NCBI RefSeq assembly: GCF_902728235.1
Contig: NZ_CACVBO010000001.1
Coordinates: 1,426,001 to 1,490,000 of the forward strand
Source: Lentimonas sp. CC4
GTDB taxonomy: Bacteria; Verrucomicrobiota; Verrucomicrobiia; Opitutales; Coraliomargaritaceae
DNA length: 64,000 bases
Direction: 5' to 3'
Part shown: positions 43,061 to 51,337 of the stretch, piece after piece
Layout of the letters: each line of letters starts with the position of its first letter
How positions within the stretch are numbered: the first letter of the stretch is position 1
The notes under the pieces: generated by a model
What the model was told of the DNA's origin: nothing
The model's database searches: none
The model's input: only the letters and a program-made list of their open reading frames with translations
Program-made: the position numbers and the translations under genes

Positions 43061-46000
43061 TTATCTTACGGGAGGTATCCATTTGAGATCAATGATTTCA
43101 AACTCTCGGCCGAACTGGGCGTTTGAGTGAGCGTCGGGTGTGCGTTGTAGGGTGGCCTCTAGATAGGTCTCGGATTCGATTTTATTTGTGATGGGGTTCA
43201 CTGCGGACCCATAGGCTCGAACCTTGAATGTGTCTGATCGAACAAAGCTTAACGGCCCCAGTGCATTCATTAATGTTGCTTGCGAGATGTAGGCCGGAGA
43301 GTGGGGCGGAATAGCGTCGGTGTTGCTGCTGCGATTGTTGATTGCGGGCACGCTATCAATTGCATCTTGCAAAATGCCTTCATTGAGAAACTCAGCCATG
43401 CTGAACGCGGGATGGCTGTTGGTAGAGTATGATTCTACTATGCGGTCAACAATGGCAGTGCTGAGTGCATCGAGGTCTGCGTCCGTGAGCTCGCGCAGTG
43501 ATTGGTAGAAGGCGGGGTATTGAAGTATATTTAACCAAGTTGTGTTGTTGATGCTAAACGCATTCAGGTAGTCGCTCGTGGTCTCGCGTGCAATGAATTG
43601 ATAGCTTGGGGCGCTCGCTTGTTCGGCGTTGTTGTGAACAATACTGTGAGGGTTGTTGATAAATAGGTTGTCTAGCGATTCTGTGAGTTGGGTTCGCGCG
43701 GGGGCATCCGAACTGATTGATTGTTCGTATTGAAATTCCAATGCTTGCGCGGGGAACTGCTTACCCGACAAAACACTTTTCCATGCAGCTGCGGATGTAG
43801 AGTTCAAGTTGAACCCATTTTCCAGTGTCACCTCAGATGCTGTTTCGGCGTCGGTTAATTGTGGTTCCCCTTTGAAGCGTTTGATTCGGTTGTTGGCTAA
43901 GGGTGTAGTCGAGTCCCATTCCAAAGTGTCTGGGGCCGGTAATGTGGAGAAAAAGTATTGGTCGTAGAATTGGTTGAGCTCATTGCCCCACGGATTGCCG
44001 AGGCTATTTGCATGGTGGTCTCTGAACTTGAGCGCACGGAAGATCCCGACATCGAGCACTTCGCTCGTGGGTAGATCAATGACACGCGCAATTCGGTCGC
44101 GTCGCCCTGTGAGTGTGGTGCCTGTTTCGTAGTGAAAGAAATCGTCACTTTTGAAGCTCTGTGATGGGTCGAATTCACCAAGGTCTGTGTCGATGTCGTT
44201 GAGCCTAAAGTCGTATGGAACCGCTGGGGCAGTGTCCCACGCGTTGTTCAGGCTCCATGTGTTTAGGTCGGCACTAATCGAGTGAGTGCGAATGTCGTAT
44301 TGGCTCAGCCAGTTTGAGATGTCTGTGATCGGCCCGGGGACTTCTTGTTCGTCCAGCATGCGGTAGCGAAAGGCAAATGCGTAACCCTGCACTTCGAGTG
44401 ATTGTGTATTCATGCCCCACGCGCCAGTGCTGGAGGTGGGCACCCGTTTCAGCCATGTTGCCCGGTTGTTGTAGGAGTTGTAATTGTAGTGAATCGTGAA
44501 ATCAGAATATCCGCTTATTTCTGTTTTCTCTATTTCGCGTTCAGTGCCGCTTGCGTTTAAGCCGATCAGGCTGATCTCGATGGGTGCCCCTCCGAAGTGG
44601 AAGGTGCCGGTGTAATCATCGGATCGGCTGCCTCGTATGATTTCTGGTAGAATGGTTTGTATCGTGCCGCTATTATTAGTGCCGTGTGGATCACCTGAGC
44701 TGCTGGGGTCGAGCGGCAGACTGGTGCGATAGACCATGCCTGGGCGCAGGATTTTTGGTCCCGTGTGGTGATCGCTCCAGAGGATATCAATGTCAGGGAT
44801 GCTCCCTGTGCCAGTATCACCGGTGCCATTGTTTGTGATTAAAAACGATGGAAGGTTTTTGATCTCAACTCGAAGGTTCGAGAATCCGCGCGAGTCGGCC
44901 ATCGTCTCGTCGCCAATGAGAATCGGGATGGTATAGGGGTTCCAGAGTTCTATGTAGACTTTTTGGATGATGTGAATCGGGCTGTCGGTAATCGTCGAAT
45001 TAGAGACATTGCCTCCGTCGGTTGCGATGCCGAGGCTTAGCTGGAATTCGGTGATGACTGGTGTTAGATTGAAGTGACTGACACGTGCGTTGGCCGCTGC
45101 GATCGTATCGTCTTCGATTTGCATCCCCATGATTTCATCTGTGGGATAGGCGGTTGGGTTGCCTCTGAACTGTATGAGCTTGATGGCATCAGGGGTGAGT
45201 AGCCCGTTGGGCTCTTCGAATGTTGAATCGATCTCGGCTTGTGTGCTCGTTGTGGCATCGAGTGTTTTGAGCAACGAGAGGTCCTTTTTTAGGCCACCAT
45301 GAAGAGGGTTCGAGAATACAAATTCGTTGCGTAGGGTAAAGTCATGCAAGAATGACGCTTTGATCTGGTTTTGATCGTTGCTTGTTTTGTCGCCAATAAG
45401 GAGCTCCACTTGTTTGGATGAGAGGGCGATCTCTAAGGATTCATCTACGGTGGAATTATCGTCGTCGATGTCGAAAAACAGATCGTAATCAAATACGGGG
45501 TCATGGCGGGCAGAAAGCACTTCCTTTGACCGAAGGTTATAGTCGAGCAAGGCGCTGTCGTCTTCGAGTGCTTCAATGCGGCTGGTGAGTTCGGTCGTTA
45601 CGCTGACGGGGGCTTTGGCGCCTTCGTCGCTGATCCACCATGCGTAACGAGTCGCTTGTGCGTCGGTAGTGATGAACTCGATCTGTGTGTTTGAGAAATC
45701 GCCGTCCTCTGTGATGTCCTTGTTGCTATTGGCATCGAACGCTTCTTCTAGGGAGATGACTGATGTTGGTAAATTCGCGGGGTCTGCATTTGCTCCAGAA
45801 ACCAACCATGTCGGTTCGGCGCTTGGATCGGTGGTGTCCCATACCCCCGTCCAGAATTTTGCGGCGGGAGCGTAGTTGCCATCGCCTAGAATCTCGGCGC
45901 GGGCGGTGACGCGTTGGTCGGGGCCGGCGTGTTTTTGCAGTTCGCCGATCGCTAACATGAGCGCGAGGCGGGCACTTTCGCGGGCGCGTAGCTGCTCCAG

Positions 46001-46150
46001 ACTGTTAGTGGCCGCGCGTGATTCGACCTGCACGAGCGTCGTCATCGACAGTAGGAGCAGTAGGATGAACGCCATCAACATCAGTGCCAATACCAGCGCA
46101 AAACCACTTTGGTGGCCTTGCAGACGCGGTTGGCTGTGACGAGGTGTCAT
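43061..46150 (-). CDS. Verru_Chthon cassette protein A-like (prepilin-like exported protein)
   Basis: A 1029-residue protein opening with a type IV-prepilin-like leader and helix: HQSGFALVLALMLMAFILLLLLSMTTLVQVESRAATNS, then ARESARLALMLAIGELQKHAGPDQRVTARAE. This combination, the great length and the later TRYAWWISDEGAKAPVS and AYISQATLMNALGPLSFVRSDTFKVRAYGSA are characteristic of Verru_Chthon cassette protein A (TIGR02600), a secretion-linked family named from Verrucomicrobia. Cassette proteins B, C and D, usually further pseudopilin-like proteins, are not seen here. Role likely in a type II/IV pilus-like envelope assembly, but unproven. Confidence 0.75.
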   Translation of the reverse strand: MTPRHSQPRLQGHQSGFALVLALMLMAFILLLLLSMTTLVQVESRAATNSLEQLRARESARLALMLAIGELQKHAGPDQRVTARAEILGDGNYAPAAKFWTGVWDTTDPSAEPTWLVSGANADPANLPTSVISLEEAFDANSNKDITEDGDFSNTQIEFITTDAQATRYAWWISDEGAKAPVSVTTELTSRIEALEDDSALLDYNLRSKEVLSARHDPVFDYDLFFDIDDDNSTVDESLEIALSSKQVELLIGDKTSNDQNQIKASFLHDFTLRNEFVFSNPLHGGLKKDLSLLKTLDATTSTQAEIDSTFEEPNGLLTPDAIKLIQFRGNPTAYPTDEIMGMQIEDDTIAAANARVSHFNLTPVITEFQLSLGIATDGGNVSNSTITDSPIHIIQKVYIELWNPYTIPILIGDETMADSRGFSNLRVEIKNLPSFLITNNGTGDTGTGSIPDIDILWSDHHTGPKILRPGMVYRTSLPLDPSSSGDPHGTNNSGTIQTILPEIIRGSRSDDYTGTFHFGGAPIEISLIGLNASGTEREIEKTEISGYSDFTIHYNYNSYNNRATWLKRVPTSSTGAWGMNTQSLEVQGYAFAFRYRMLDEQEVPGPITDISNWLSQYDIRTHSISADLNTWSLNNAWDTAPAVPYDFRLNDIDTDLGEFDPSQSFKSDDFFHYETGTTLTGRRDRIARVIDLPTSEVLDVGIFRALKFRDHHANSLGNPWGNELNQFYDQYFFSTLPAPDTLEWDSTTPLANNRIKRFKGEPQLTDAETASEVTLENGFNLNSTSAAAWKSVLSGKQFPAQALEFQYEQSISSDAPARTQLTESLDNLFINNPHSIVHNNAEQASAPSYQFIARETTSDYLNAFSINNTTWLNILQYPAFYQSLRELTDADLDALSTAIVDRIVESYSTNSHPAFSMAEFLNEGILQDAIDSVPAINNRSSNTDAIPPHSPAYISQATLMNALGPLSFVRSDTFKVRAYGSAVNPITNKIESETYLEATLQRTPDAHSNAQFGREFEIIDLKWIPPVR

Positions 46151-46289
46151 AATTTTTCCTAGTAGAAGGTTTTATGCCGAAAGTGCGAGGATGGACAAAA
46201 GGTTGCTGAGATCGAGTTGTTTGACTGTTAAGTTTTGGAAAACTGGTGTTTGAGATTTAAACGTTGTTGGCGTTTGATGGGGAAATAAT

Positions 46290-46308
46290 CAAGAATGCAT
46301 CATTCTTG
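46290..46308. promoter_or_regulatory. Inverted repeat upstream of the NtrC-like gene
   Basis: CAAGAATG-CAT-CATTCTTG, a perfect 8-bp dyad ending 46 nt before the chosen start codon at 46355. It may be an autoregulatory operator or leader hairpin. The rest of 46151-46354 shows no gene. Confidence 0.35.
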
Positions 46309-46354
46309 CTATTCTTTGCGATTCTTTGCTAATTATCGGCAACTCGTAGTTATT

Positions 46355-47884
46355 ATGTCTTCCACATCCAACACTCCCACTATTCTCGTTATCGATGATG
46401 ATGACGATCTTCGTTATTCTCTGAAACGCGTCCTTTCGGCGCGTAAATACAATGTAATTGAGGCAAATAGTGGTGAAACTGGCCTACAGATGGCGGAGCA
46501 GCATGCGCCGAATGTGATCTTGTTGGATAACCGCATGGGCGGGATGAGCGGTATCGAGGCGCTGCAGCATTTACGTGGCGCGAACCCGAATGCGATGATC
46601 ATCCTGATGACTGCCTATGGCACGACTCAGACGACGATCGAGGCGATGAAGTTTGGCGCCTTTGACTACATCATGAAGCCCTTTGATCCGAAGAAGATCC
46701 TTACATTGACCGAGTCGGCCTTGGCGTCGTCTGAGGATTTGGATCGCGCCAGCCAAGAGAAAAAATCGGAGGGAGTGAGTGCGGAGGAAATCGAGGGAGG
46801 CATCATCGGTAGTTCATCTGCGATGCAGGCTGTGTTTAAAATGATCGGTCAGGTCGCTGCGAGCGATGTCACGGTCATGGTAACGGGCGAGAGTGGCACG
46901 GGTAAGGAGTTGATTGCGCGGGCGATCTTTCAAAATAGCCTGCGCTCAAAAAAGCCGTATATCGCGGTGAATTGCGCGGCGATTCCTGATAATTTGATCG
47001 AGAGTGAGTTGTTTGGTCACGAGAAGGGCTCGTTCACTGGAGCCACGACGCAGCGTATTGGTAAGTTTGAGCTCTGTGATGGTGGCACCATTTTTCTGGA
47101 TGAAATCGGCGATATGGCGCTGTCGACGCAGACTAAGATCTTACGCGCACTCCAAGAGGGTGAGATTCAGCGCGTCGGGGGCAGTGGCACGATCAAGGTC
47201 GATGTGCGCTTGCTGGCTGCGACGAATAAGCCACTCGAAGAGATGGTGAAGGAGAAGACTTTCCGTGAAGATCTCTACTATCGTCTCAATGTGGTGCGCT
47301 TGCAGTTGCCGCCGCTCCGTGAGCGTATGGAAGATGTGCCGCTACTGGTCGATTTCGTGCTCAAGCGTTTGGCGCGTGATAGTAAGGCGGATACCAAGGC
47401 GATCTCGCCTGAAGCGATGGCTGTGTTGGCCAAATACACCTGGCCGGGCAACGTTCGCGAGTTGGAGAATTTGATCTACCGCAGTGCGGTGATGGCGCAG
47501 AGCGATACGATTTTAATCAAGGATCTGCCGCAGGAGCTGATTTCAGCCGTTGGTGATGAGGCCTTGCTGACACGCTCGCCGTTTCAAGAGGAGGTGGTTA
47601 CAAACATCGACGACCGTGCTCAAATCGTTGGGTCGGTTGAAGTGCCGCCTGCGCCAGCGCCCGCTGAGCCGCAGTTGGGTTGCATGCCAGGAGAGCCGTT
47701 TAGTGAGGTGTATCAGCAGTTACGCAAGGATCATGGCACCAACATTCTCGAACACGCTGAGCGCGAGTTAATCAAGCGAGCGCTCGAAGAGATGGAGGGT
47801 AAGCAGGTTCGTGCCGCTGAGGTGCTCGGTATCACACGTGCAACGCTCCGTAAGCGTGTTGTCCAGTATGATCTTGGTAAATGA
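46355..47884 (+). CDS. Sigma-54-dependent response regulator (NtrC family)
   Basis: A 509-residue regulator. The receiver domain (~8-125) has acidic residues DDDDDL and phospho-Asp58 in [13 protein letters not shown]. The AAA+ domain (~155-390) has Walker [12 protein letters not shown], the sigma-54 contact loop written GSFTGA, Walker [12 protein letters not shown] and [13 protein letters not shown]-terminal Fis-type helix-turn-helix (~470-509) reads [27 protein letters not shown]. It drives transcription from sigma-54 promoters on phosphorylation. No histidine kinase is adjacent. The residues between AAA+ and HTH are Pro/Ala-rich. ATG 46355 was chosen over 46295 because the receiver begins there. 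Confidence 0.95.
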   Translation: MSSTSNTPTILVIDDDDDLRYSLKRVLSARKYNVIEANSGETGLQMAEQHAPNVILLDNRMGGMSGIEALQHLRGANPNAMIILMTAYGTTQTTIEAMKFGAFDYIMKPFDPKKILTLTESALASSEDLDRASQEKKSEGVSAEEIEGGIIGSSSAMQAVFKMIGQVAASDVTVMVTGESGTGKELIARAIFQNSLRSKKPYIAVNCAAIPDNLIESELFGHEKGSFTGATTQRIGKFELCDGGTIFLDEIGDMALSTQTKILRALQEGEIQRVGGSGTIKVDVRLLAATNKPLEEMVKEKTFREDLYYRLNVVRLQLPPLRERMEDVPLLVDFVLKRLARDSKADTKAISPEAMAVLAKYTWPGNVRELENLIYRSAVMAQSDTILIKDLPQELISAVGDEALLTRSPFQEEVVTNIDDRAQIVGSVEVPPAPAPAEPQLGCMPGEPFSEVYQQLRKDHGTNILEHAERELIKRALEEMEGKQVRAAEVLGITRATLRKRVVQYDLGK

Positions 47885-47903
47885 CCTTAGGTCATTTACT
47901 AAG
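47873..47903 (+). terminator. Hairpin spanning the NtrC-like stop codon
   Basis: CTTGGTAAATGACC pairs with GGTCATTTACTAAG around TTA: a 14-bp stem with one G-T pair that includes the TGA stop at 47882-47884. No T run follows, so it may protect or attenuate rather than terminate. Confidence 0.55.
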
Positions 47904-47904
47904 A

Positions 47905-47969
47905 ATGGCGAATAGCTGATGCGTGATGGCTAATTGGGCTTCTGTGGTTAGCCATTATTCATTCGCCAT
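47905..47969. repeat. Long imperfect inverted repeat between convergent genes
   Basis: ATGGCGAAT (47905-47913) pairs with ATTCGCCAT (47961-47969), and GATGGCTAA (47925-47933) with TTAGCCATT (47948-47956). It lies between the NtrC-like and DUF1573 genes and could act as a bidirectional transcript end or REP-type element. Confidence 0.6.
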
Positions 47970-47982
47970 CGCAGCTTCGCTG

Positions 47983-48660
47983 CTACGGCTGCACGAACAC
48001 GAGCAGGCGGGCTTTGGCTGTCATGCCGTCTTCGCCTGTGGCTTTGATCACAATGGGTTCTTGGATCTTTTGCTCAAAGGATTTTGGCAAGACGCGTAGA
48101 ATCAAGTCCACTTTGCCGTCTGGGTCGGTTTCTTCAGTTAGTGTGACGTATGCAGCATCATACTCGATATCACTGATTTTGTTTACGTATCGTTTGTCGA
48201 GTGTGATTCGGACCTGGCGATTTGTTTGTGAGCTCGTTGGATCCCAGTAGACGAGCGATGGCTGCACATCCACTAATTTTGGGATTTCCACGATCATGTG
48301 TAGCGTGGCGACAGGGTCGGGCTGGTTGTCGAGAAAGACCTCTAGTTTATTGCGGTTCAGTCCTTCGCGGTTTCCTTTATTGAAGGTGCCAGTGATGGTG
48401 GTCGATTCTCCTGGTGCCAGGTTTTTTTTGTCAAGTAATGAGCCCGTGCAGCCGCAACTCGTCTTAACGCGGGCGATACGCACAGTCTCGTCGCTTTTGT
48501 TCGTCACCACATATTCCGCACGTGCTTCTTCTTGTCCTGGCTCTAACTCAATGTGTGCCTCGGTCTGGTTCCATTCGAGGAGGGAGGCCTGTGCAATGCG
48601 TGGGAGTGCTAGTGTTGCGAGTGTGATCGCTAAGAAGAAAGGCGTCAGACGTTGTAACAT
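47983..48660 (-). CDS. DUF1573 exported protein (copy 2 of a tandem pair)
   Basis: A 225-residue periplasmic or surface protein. A signal peptide (residues 1-25, ending AQA-SLL) precedes the DUF1573 Ig-like domain: HIELEPGQEEARAEYVVTNKSDETVRIARVKTSCGCTG, where SCGCT is the family's conserved Cys pair, then GESTTITGTFNKGNREG. It is a close paralogue of the upstream gene at 48762-49439, about two thirds identical by eye. The second half is another beta domain. Function is unknown; the Cys pair and linkage to a MauE/DoxX-like protein and a rhodanese hint at a thiol or sulfur theme. Confidence 0.85.
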   Translation of the reverse strand: MLQRLTPFFLAITLATLALPRIAQASLLEWNQTEAHIELEPGQEEARAEYVVTNKSDETVRIARVKTSCGCTGSLLDKKNLAPGESTTITGTFNKGNREGLNRNKLEVFLDNQPDPVATLHMIVEIPKLVDVQPSLVYWDPTSSQTNRQVRITLDKRYVNKISDIEYDAAYVTLTEETDPDGKVDLILRVLPKSFEQKIQEPIVIKATGEDGMTAKARLLVFVQP

Positions 48661-48761
48661 GAGACAGATAGCAGAGAAGTGTTTTTAGAGGGGCGTATGG
48701 CAAGGGGGAAGCCATTTTACGCAAGCTCATCGATCAATACGATCTGAAGTCGCCAACTGGC

Positions 48762-49439
48762 CTAAGGCTGCACGAAAATGTGCAGCCGTGCGTCGGCTTT
48801 CATGCCGTCTTTGCCTCGGCCTGTGATGATCACGGTTTCGCGGATTAGTTTGTCGAAGGATTGCGGTAGAATACGTAAGATGCGGTCTGCTTTACCAGTG
48901 GGGTCAGTTTCTTCGAGAATGATGAGCTTCGACTGGTCATATTCGATTTCGCTGATTTCGGAGACGTAGCGTTTGTCCAGTGTGATACGGACCTGACGGT
49001 CGGTCTTCGAGGTGTCGGCGTTCCAATAGACGATCTGCGGTTGCGCATCGACCAGTTTGGGCACTTGCACGATCATGTGTAGTGTCGCGACGGCCTCGGG
49101 TTGATTGTCGAGGAACACCTCGAGCTTGTTGTGGTTGAGCCCTTGGCGTTTCCCTTTGTTGAACGTGCCAGTGATAGTGGCCGATTCGCCCGGTTTGATG
49201 ATTTTGTTGTCGAGTAGTGAACCTGTGCAACCGCAGCTGGTTTTAACTCGTGCGATACGCACGGTCTCGTCGCCCTTATTGGTCACGATGTATTCGGCAC
49301 GGGCTTGTTCTTGGCCTGGTTTCATTTCGATCCGGGCTTCGGTTTGATCCCACTCCAGCCGAGAGGCGTCTGCTACTAGGGGCAGAAGGAGAACTAGGAG
49401 GGGAATCGCGAAGAAAACTGAAGGCAGACGTTTAAACAT
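48762..49439 (-). CDS. DUF1573 exported protein (copy 1 of a tandem pair)
   Basis: A 225-residue exported protein. The signal peptide (MFKRLPSVFFAIPLLVLLLP, cleavage near ADA-SRL) precedes the same DUF1573 domain as its neighbour: RIEMKPGQEQARAEYIVTNKGDETVRIARVKTSCGCTG with the SCGCT Cys pair and GESATITGTFNKGKRQG. It arose with the downstream gene by tandem duplication. ATG 49439 was preferred over 49514 because the upstream extension is Arg-rich and not signal-like. The REP at 49515-49575 separates it from the MauE-like gene. Confidence 0.87.
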   Translation of the reverse strand: MFKRLPSVFFAIPLLVLLLPLVADASRLEWDQTEARIEMKPGQEQARAEYIVTNKGDETVRIARVKTSCGCTGSLLDNKIIKPGESATITGTFNKGKRQGLNHNKLEVFLDNQPEAVATLHMIVQVPKLVDAQPQIVYWNADTSKTDRQVRITLDKRYVSEISEIEYDQSKLIILEETDPTGKADRILRILPQSFDKLIRETVIITGRGKDGMKADARLHIFVQP

Positions 49440-49514
49440 GATGGGTAATAGAAGAATGCGTGTTTGAGGTCGTCGCAAGCGGATTTGAATACGAATGGCA
49501 CTCACAGAAGCCAA

Positions 49515-49575
49515 AGTAGAAGCGGCTTCCAGCCGCTAGCTGTCGTGTGAAAAGCGGCTGGAAGCACGCTTCTAC
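49515..49575. repeat. Long REP-type inverted repeat overlapping a stop codon
   Basis: AGTAGAAGCGGCTTCCAGCC followed by GCT pairs with AGCGGCTGGAAG-CACGCTTCTACT with a single bulged base, around a ~15-nt loop. The right arm includes the stop codon (49572-49574) of the MauE-like gene. Confidence 0.75.
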
Positions 49576-50012
49576 TCTTTGGAATCTTGCCTAAACACGA
49601 GGAGCGCTGCCCCGAGCAGCAATGCATTCCGAAGTATCAACCAGCGATAGTCTGTGGCGATTTCGCCGGTTTCAGCGCCGAAGCAGCCACAGCTGATGTC
49701 GAGCCCTCGCACCCACGCACTGCTATGCAGCACGATGAATACGAACAGCAATACCCCGATGAGTGCCGAACTGGTGCGTCGAATCGCTGGCATGAGGATA
49801 CCGAGGCCGAGCACGAGCTCCAGCCAGGGGAGAAAGAGCGCAACCCACAAGGAGAGGTCTGAATCGATCACCCGAAAGGCCGCGACCGAAACTGCAAATG
49901 CGACAGGATCTTGAATCTTCGGCAAGGCAGCCATCACAAACACGCCCGCGAGTATGAGACGCGCGATCAATACGAAGAGCGATTTTTTGTCTATTGCACC
50001 CATGCGTCCCAT
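49572..50012 (-). CDS. MauE/DoxX-family membrane protein
   Basis: A 146-residue membrane protein with four predicted helices. LIARLILAGVFVMAALPKIQDPVAFA is the DoxX/MauE N-terminal signature. LFLPWLELVLGLGILM follows, then SSAWVRGLDISCGCFGAETG, whose CGCFG is the typical MauE-like Cys motif, and WLILRNALLLGAALLVF. MauE-type proteins are linked to electron transfer for disulfide formation in some systems. It overlaps the rhodanese gene upstream by 22 nt (13 nt if ATG 50003 is used) and precedes two DUF1573 genes, which also carry a CGC pair. Confidence 0.85.
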   Translation of the reverse strand: MGRMGAIDKKSLFVLIARLILAGVFVMAALPKIQDPVAFAVSVAAFRVIDSDLSLWVALFLPWLELVLGLGILMPAIRRTSSALIGVLLFVFIVLHSSAWVRGLDISCGCFGAETGEIATDYRWLILRNALLLGAALLVFRQDSKE

Positions 50013-50404
50013 CCTCCTTTCAAGCTGTAGATTTCGGCGTCTGGCAATGCCTCACGCAGGCGATCTGCGATGCGCTGACTCGTGCCGCAACTTTCGCTGC
50101 CGCAATACACGATGATCGTGCGTGGATTTATCAGCCATGCGCCCATGAGCTCGACGATTCCTGTCTCCCAATTGTCCTCCTGGAGCAAAACGGCCTCGGG
50201 GATGTGGTCTGCGATAAATTCGGCTTCGCTGCGTGCATCGACCCACAGCACGTCGAGTGCACGGGCATCGGCGAGTTGAATCTCCCCAGGCGCTAACTCT
50301 GGTTCTGCCCAGGGGAGTGGTGCGATGCCATTGAATAACGAGAATGCCGCACCGATACAGGTGAGGCAGGCAATGATTGTAAATTCTCGAAGGTATCGGG
50401 ACAT
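49991..50404 (-). CDS. Rhodanese-domain protein, membrane-anchored or exported
   Basis: A 137-residue protein: an N-terminal hydrophobic segment (FTIIACLTCIGAAFSLF) then a single rhodanese domain (VLWVDARSEAEFIADHIPEAVLL...IIVYCGSESCGTSQRIADRLREA...YSLKGGWDAW). The active-site Cys lies in VYCGSESC. Rhodaneses move sulfane sulfur; an exported one could act on periplasmic thiols. It overlaps the MauE-like gene downstream, indicating an operon. GTTCGCT, the core shared by the cassette-like genes upstream, also occurs about 14 nt before its ATG. Confidence 0.88.
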   Translation of the reverse strand: MSRYLREFTIIACLTCIGAAFSLFNGIAPLPWAEPELAPGEIQLADARALDVLWVDARSEAEFIADHIPEAVLLQEDNWETGIVELMGAWLINPRTIIVYCGSESCGTSQRIADRLREALPDAEIYSLKGGWDAWVQ

Positions 50405-50648
50405 GAAGCAGCAACGCTAGCGAACCTGACGGCGCGCGCAAGGAGACAGTCTCCACGTTCGCACAAAACGTTTGGTGCTCCTGTTGTTTCCTTGTCTATT
50501 AAATAAAAAGTAGGGGCTTTGCTTTGCGAAGACCGCGAAGGCAGTAATGCTTACGCAGGTTCAATCGCTTCCGTCCTAGAAGGTGGTTCGACTGCTAGTC
50601 TTTGTATTTTGCGTTTGCCCGCCTTTTTTGTCTCCCCGATTGGTTCGC
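50405..50648. other. Gap between rhodanese and lipoprotein cassette
   Basis: Contains GTTCGCT-type half-sites at 50419-50425 and 50643-50649 (complementary orientation), the palindrome GGAGACAGTCTCC near 50441-50453 and an inverted GCGAAC/GTTCGC pair at 50420-50462. No complete attC fold is apparent. A 33-codon minus-strand frame (50551-50652) is considered spurious. Confidence 0.45.
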
Positions 50649-51248
50649 TCATTTACTTAGAGTTTCAGTTTTTTGGAAGATGTCGCCCTTGAAATAGGCT
50701 TCATTGATTGTGGGGAGGAAAAGCTCAGGGTCTCCTGGGATGTGTATTAGGTCTTCTTCGATTTGAATTCTTTTTAGTAAGTCTATAGATTTTAATTTCC
50801 AGATGTAGTTATCTTTAAAATTTTGTAAGGCCAAGTGATCGTTTCCTCTGAATGTGAGTGACTCATCATTAACTTCGAGGCCGAATATGACATGTCGTTT
50901 TGGTATGAAAATTCTTTTTAGAATGTCAGTTCCACTGGGAACAGGACTGAGATGTTGCTCTGCAAAATCTTCGCTCTCGATGATTAGATCTATGTATGAA
51001 TGGTCGTCCATTTTAAAGAGAGTCCCGTTTAGTATGATGACTCCATCGTTAGTTTTTAGCTCAATTTTATAGTCTTCTCCTCCGTTTTGGTTCTCGGTTA
51101 TTGTGACTGACGTCGAGCTAGATTTGTCCGAATAGTTGCCGATCAATCGCTCATCTTTGATTTTTGAGTCCTCCGTGTAGAAGGGCTCGTCAGAGGAAAT
51201 ACAGCCTGTAATGAAAAGGACGACAAGAAGTGGGAACAATGCTTTCAT
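50649..51248 (-). CDS. Lipoprotein of unknown function in a cassette-like unit
   Basis: A 199-residue predicted lipoprotein: MKALFPLLVVLFITGC places the lipidated Cys at residue 16, with Ile at +2 suggesting outer-membrane sorting. The mature protein is charged, strand-rich (YSDKSSSTSVTITENQNGGEDYKIELKTNDGVIILNG) and of no family I know. Its DNA is visibly more AT-rich than neighbouring genes. The ATG lies 7 nt past GTTCGCT, the end of the attC-like site at 51256-51314, so ATG 51278 (inside that site) was rejected. This fits a captured gene cassette. Confidence 0.7.
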   Translation of the reverse strand: MKALFPLLVVLFITGCISSDEPFYTEDSKIKDERLIGNYSDKSSSTSVTITENQNGGEDYKIELKTNDGVIILNGTLFKMDDHSYIDLIIESEDFAEQHLSPVPSGTDILKRIFIPKRHVIFGLEVNDESLTFRGNDHLALQNFKDNYIWKLKSIDLLKRIQIEEDLIHIPGDPELFLPTINEAYFKGDIFQKTETLSK

Positions 51249-51255
51249 TTGTATT

Positions 51256-51314
51256 AGCGAACGTTCAAAGTGACTCACGCGCTTTAGCGCGTTGAGTCCA
51301 CTGCCTTGTTCGCC
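51256..51314 (-). other. attC-like recombination site (59 nt)
   Basis: On the minus strand it runs from GGCGAAC to GTTCGCT. R boxes GCGAAC/GTTCGC pair; an unpaired spacer (AAGGCA / TTTGAAC side) follows; then GTGGACTCAACGCGC pairs with GCGCGTGAGTCAC leaving one G and one A extrahelical, closed by a TAAA loop. This is the layout of integron attC sites, including the classical 59-nt length. The core GTTCGCT departs from the textbook GTTRRRY, so the call is not certain. It separates two genes that both start a few nt after such a core. Confidence 0.6.
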
Positions 51315-51337
51315 TTAGTTGATTTTGTGTTCACGGA

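Noticed and set aside
50420-50462. Second attC site upstream of the rhodanese
   Set aside because: GCGAAC and GTTCGC ends are present, but the interior does not fold with L-box pairing and extrahelical bases.
50551-50652. 33-codon minus-strand frame overlapping the lipoprotein stop (ATGA)
   Set aside because: Coupled start is tempting, but the peptide is short, basic and featureless, and the region is better explained by recombination half-sites.
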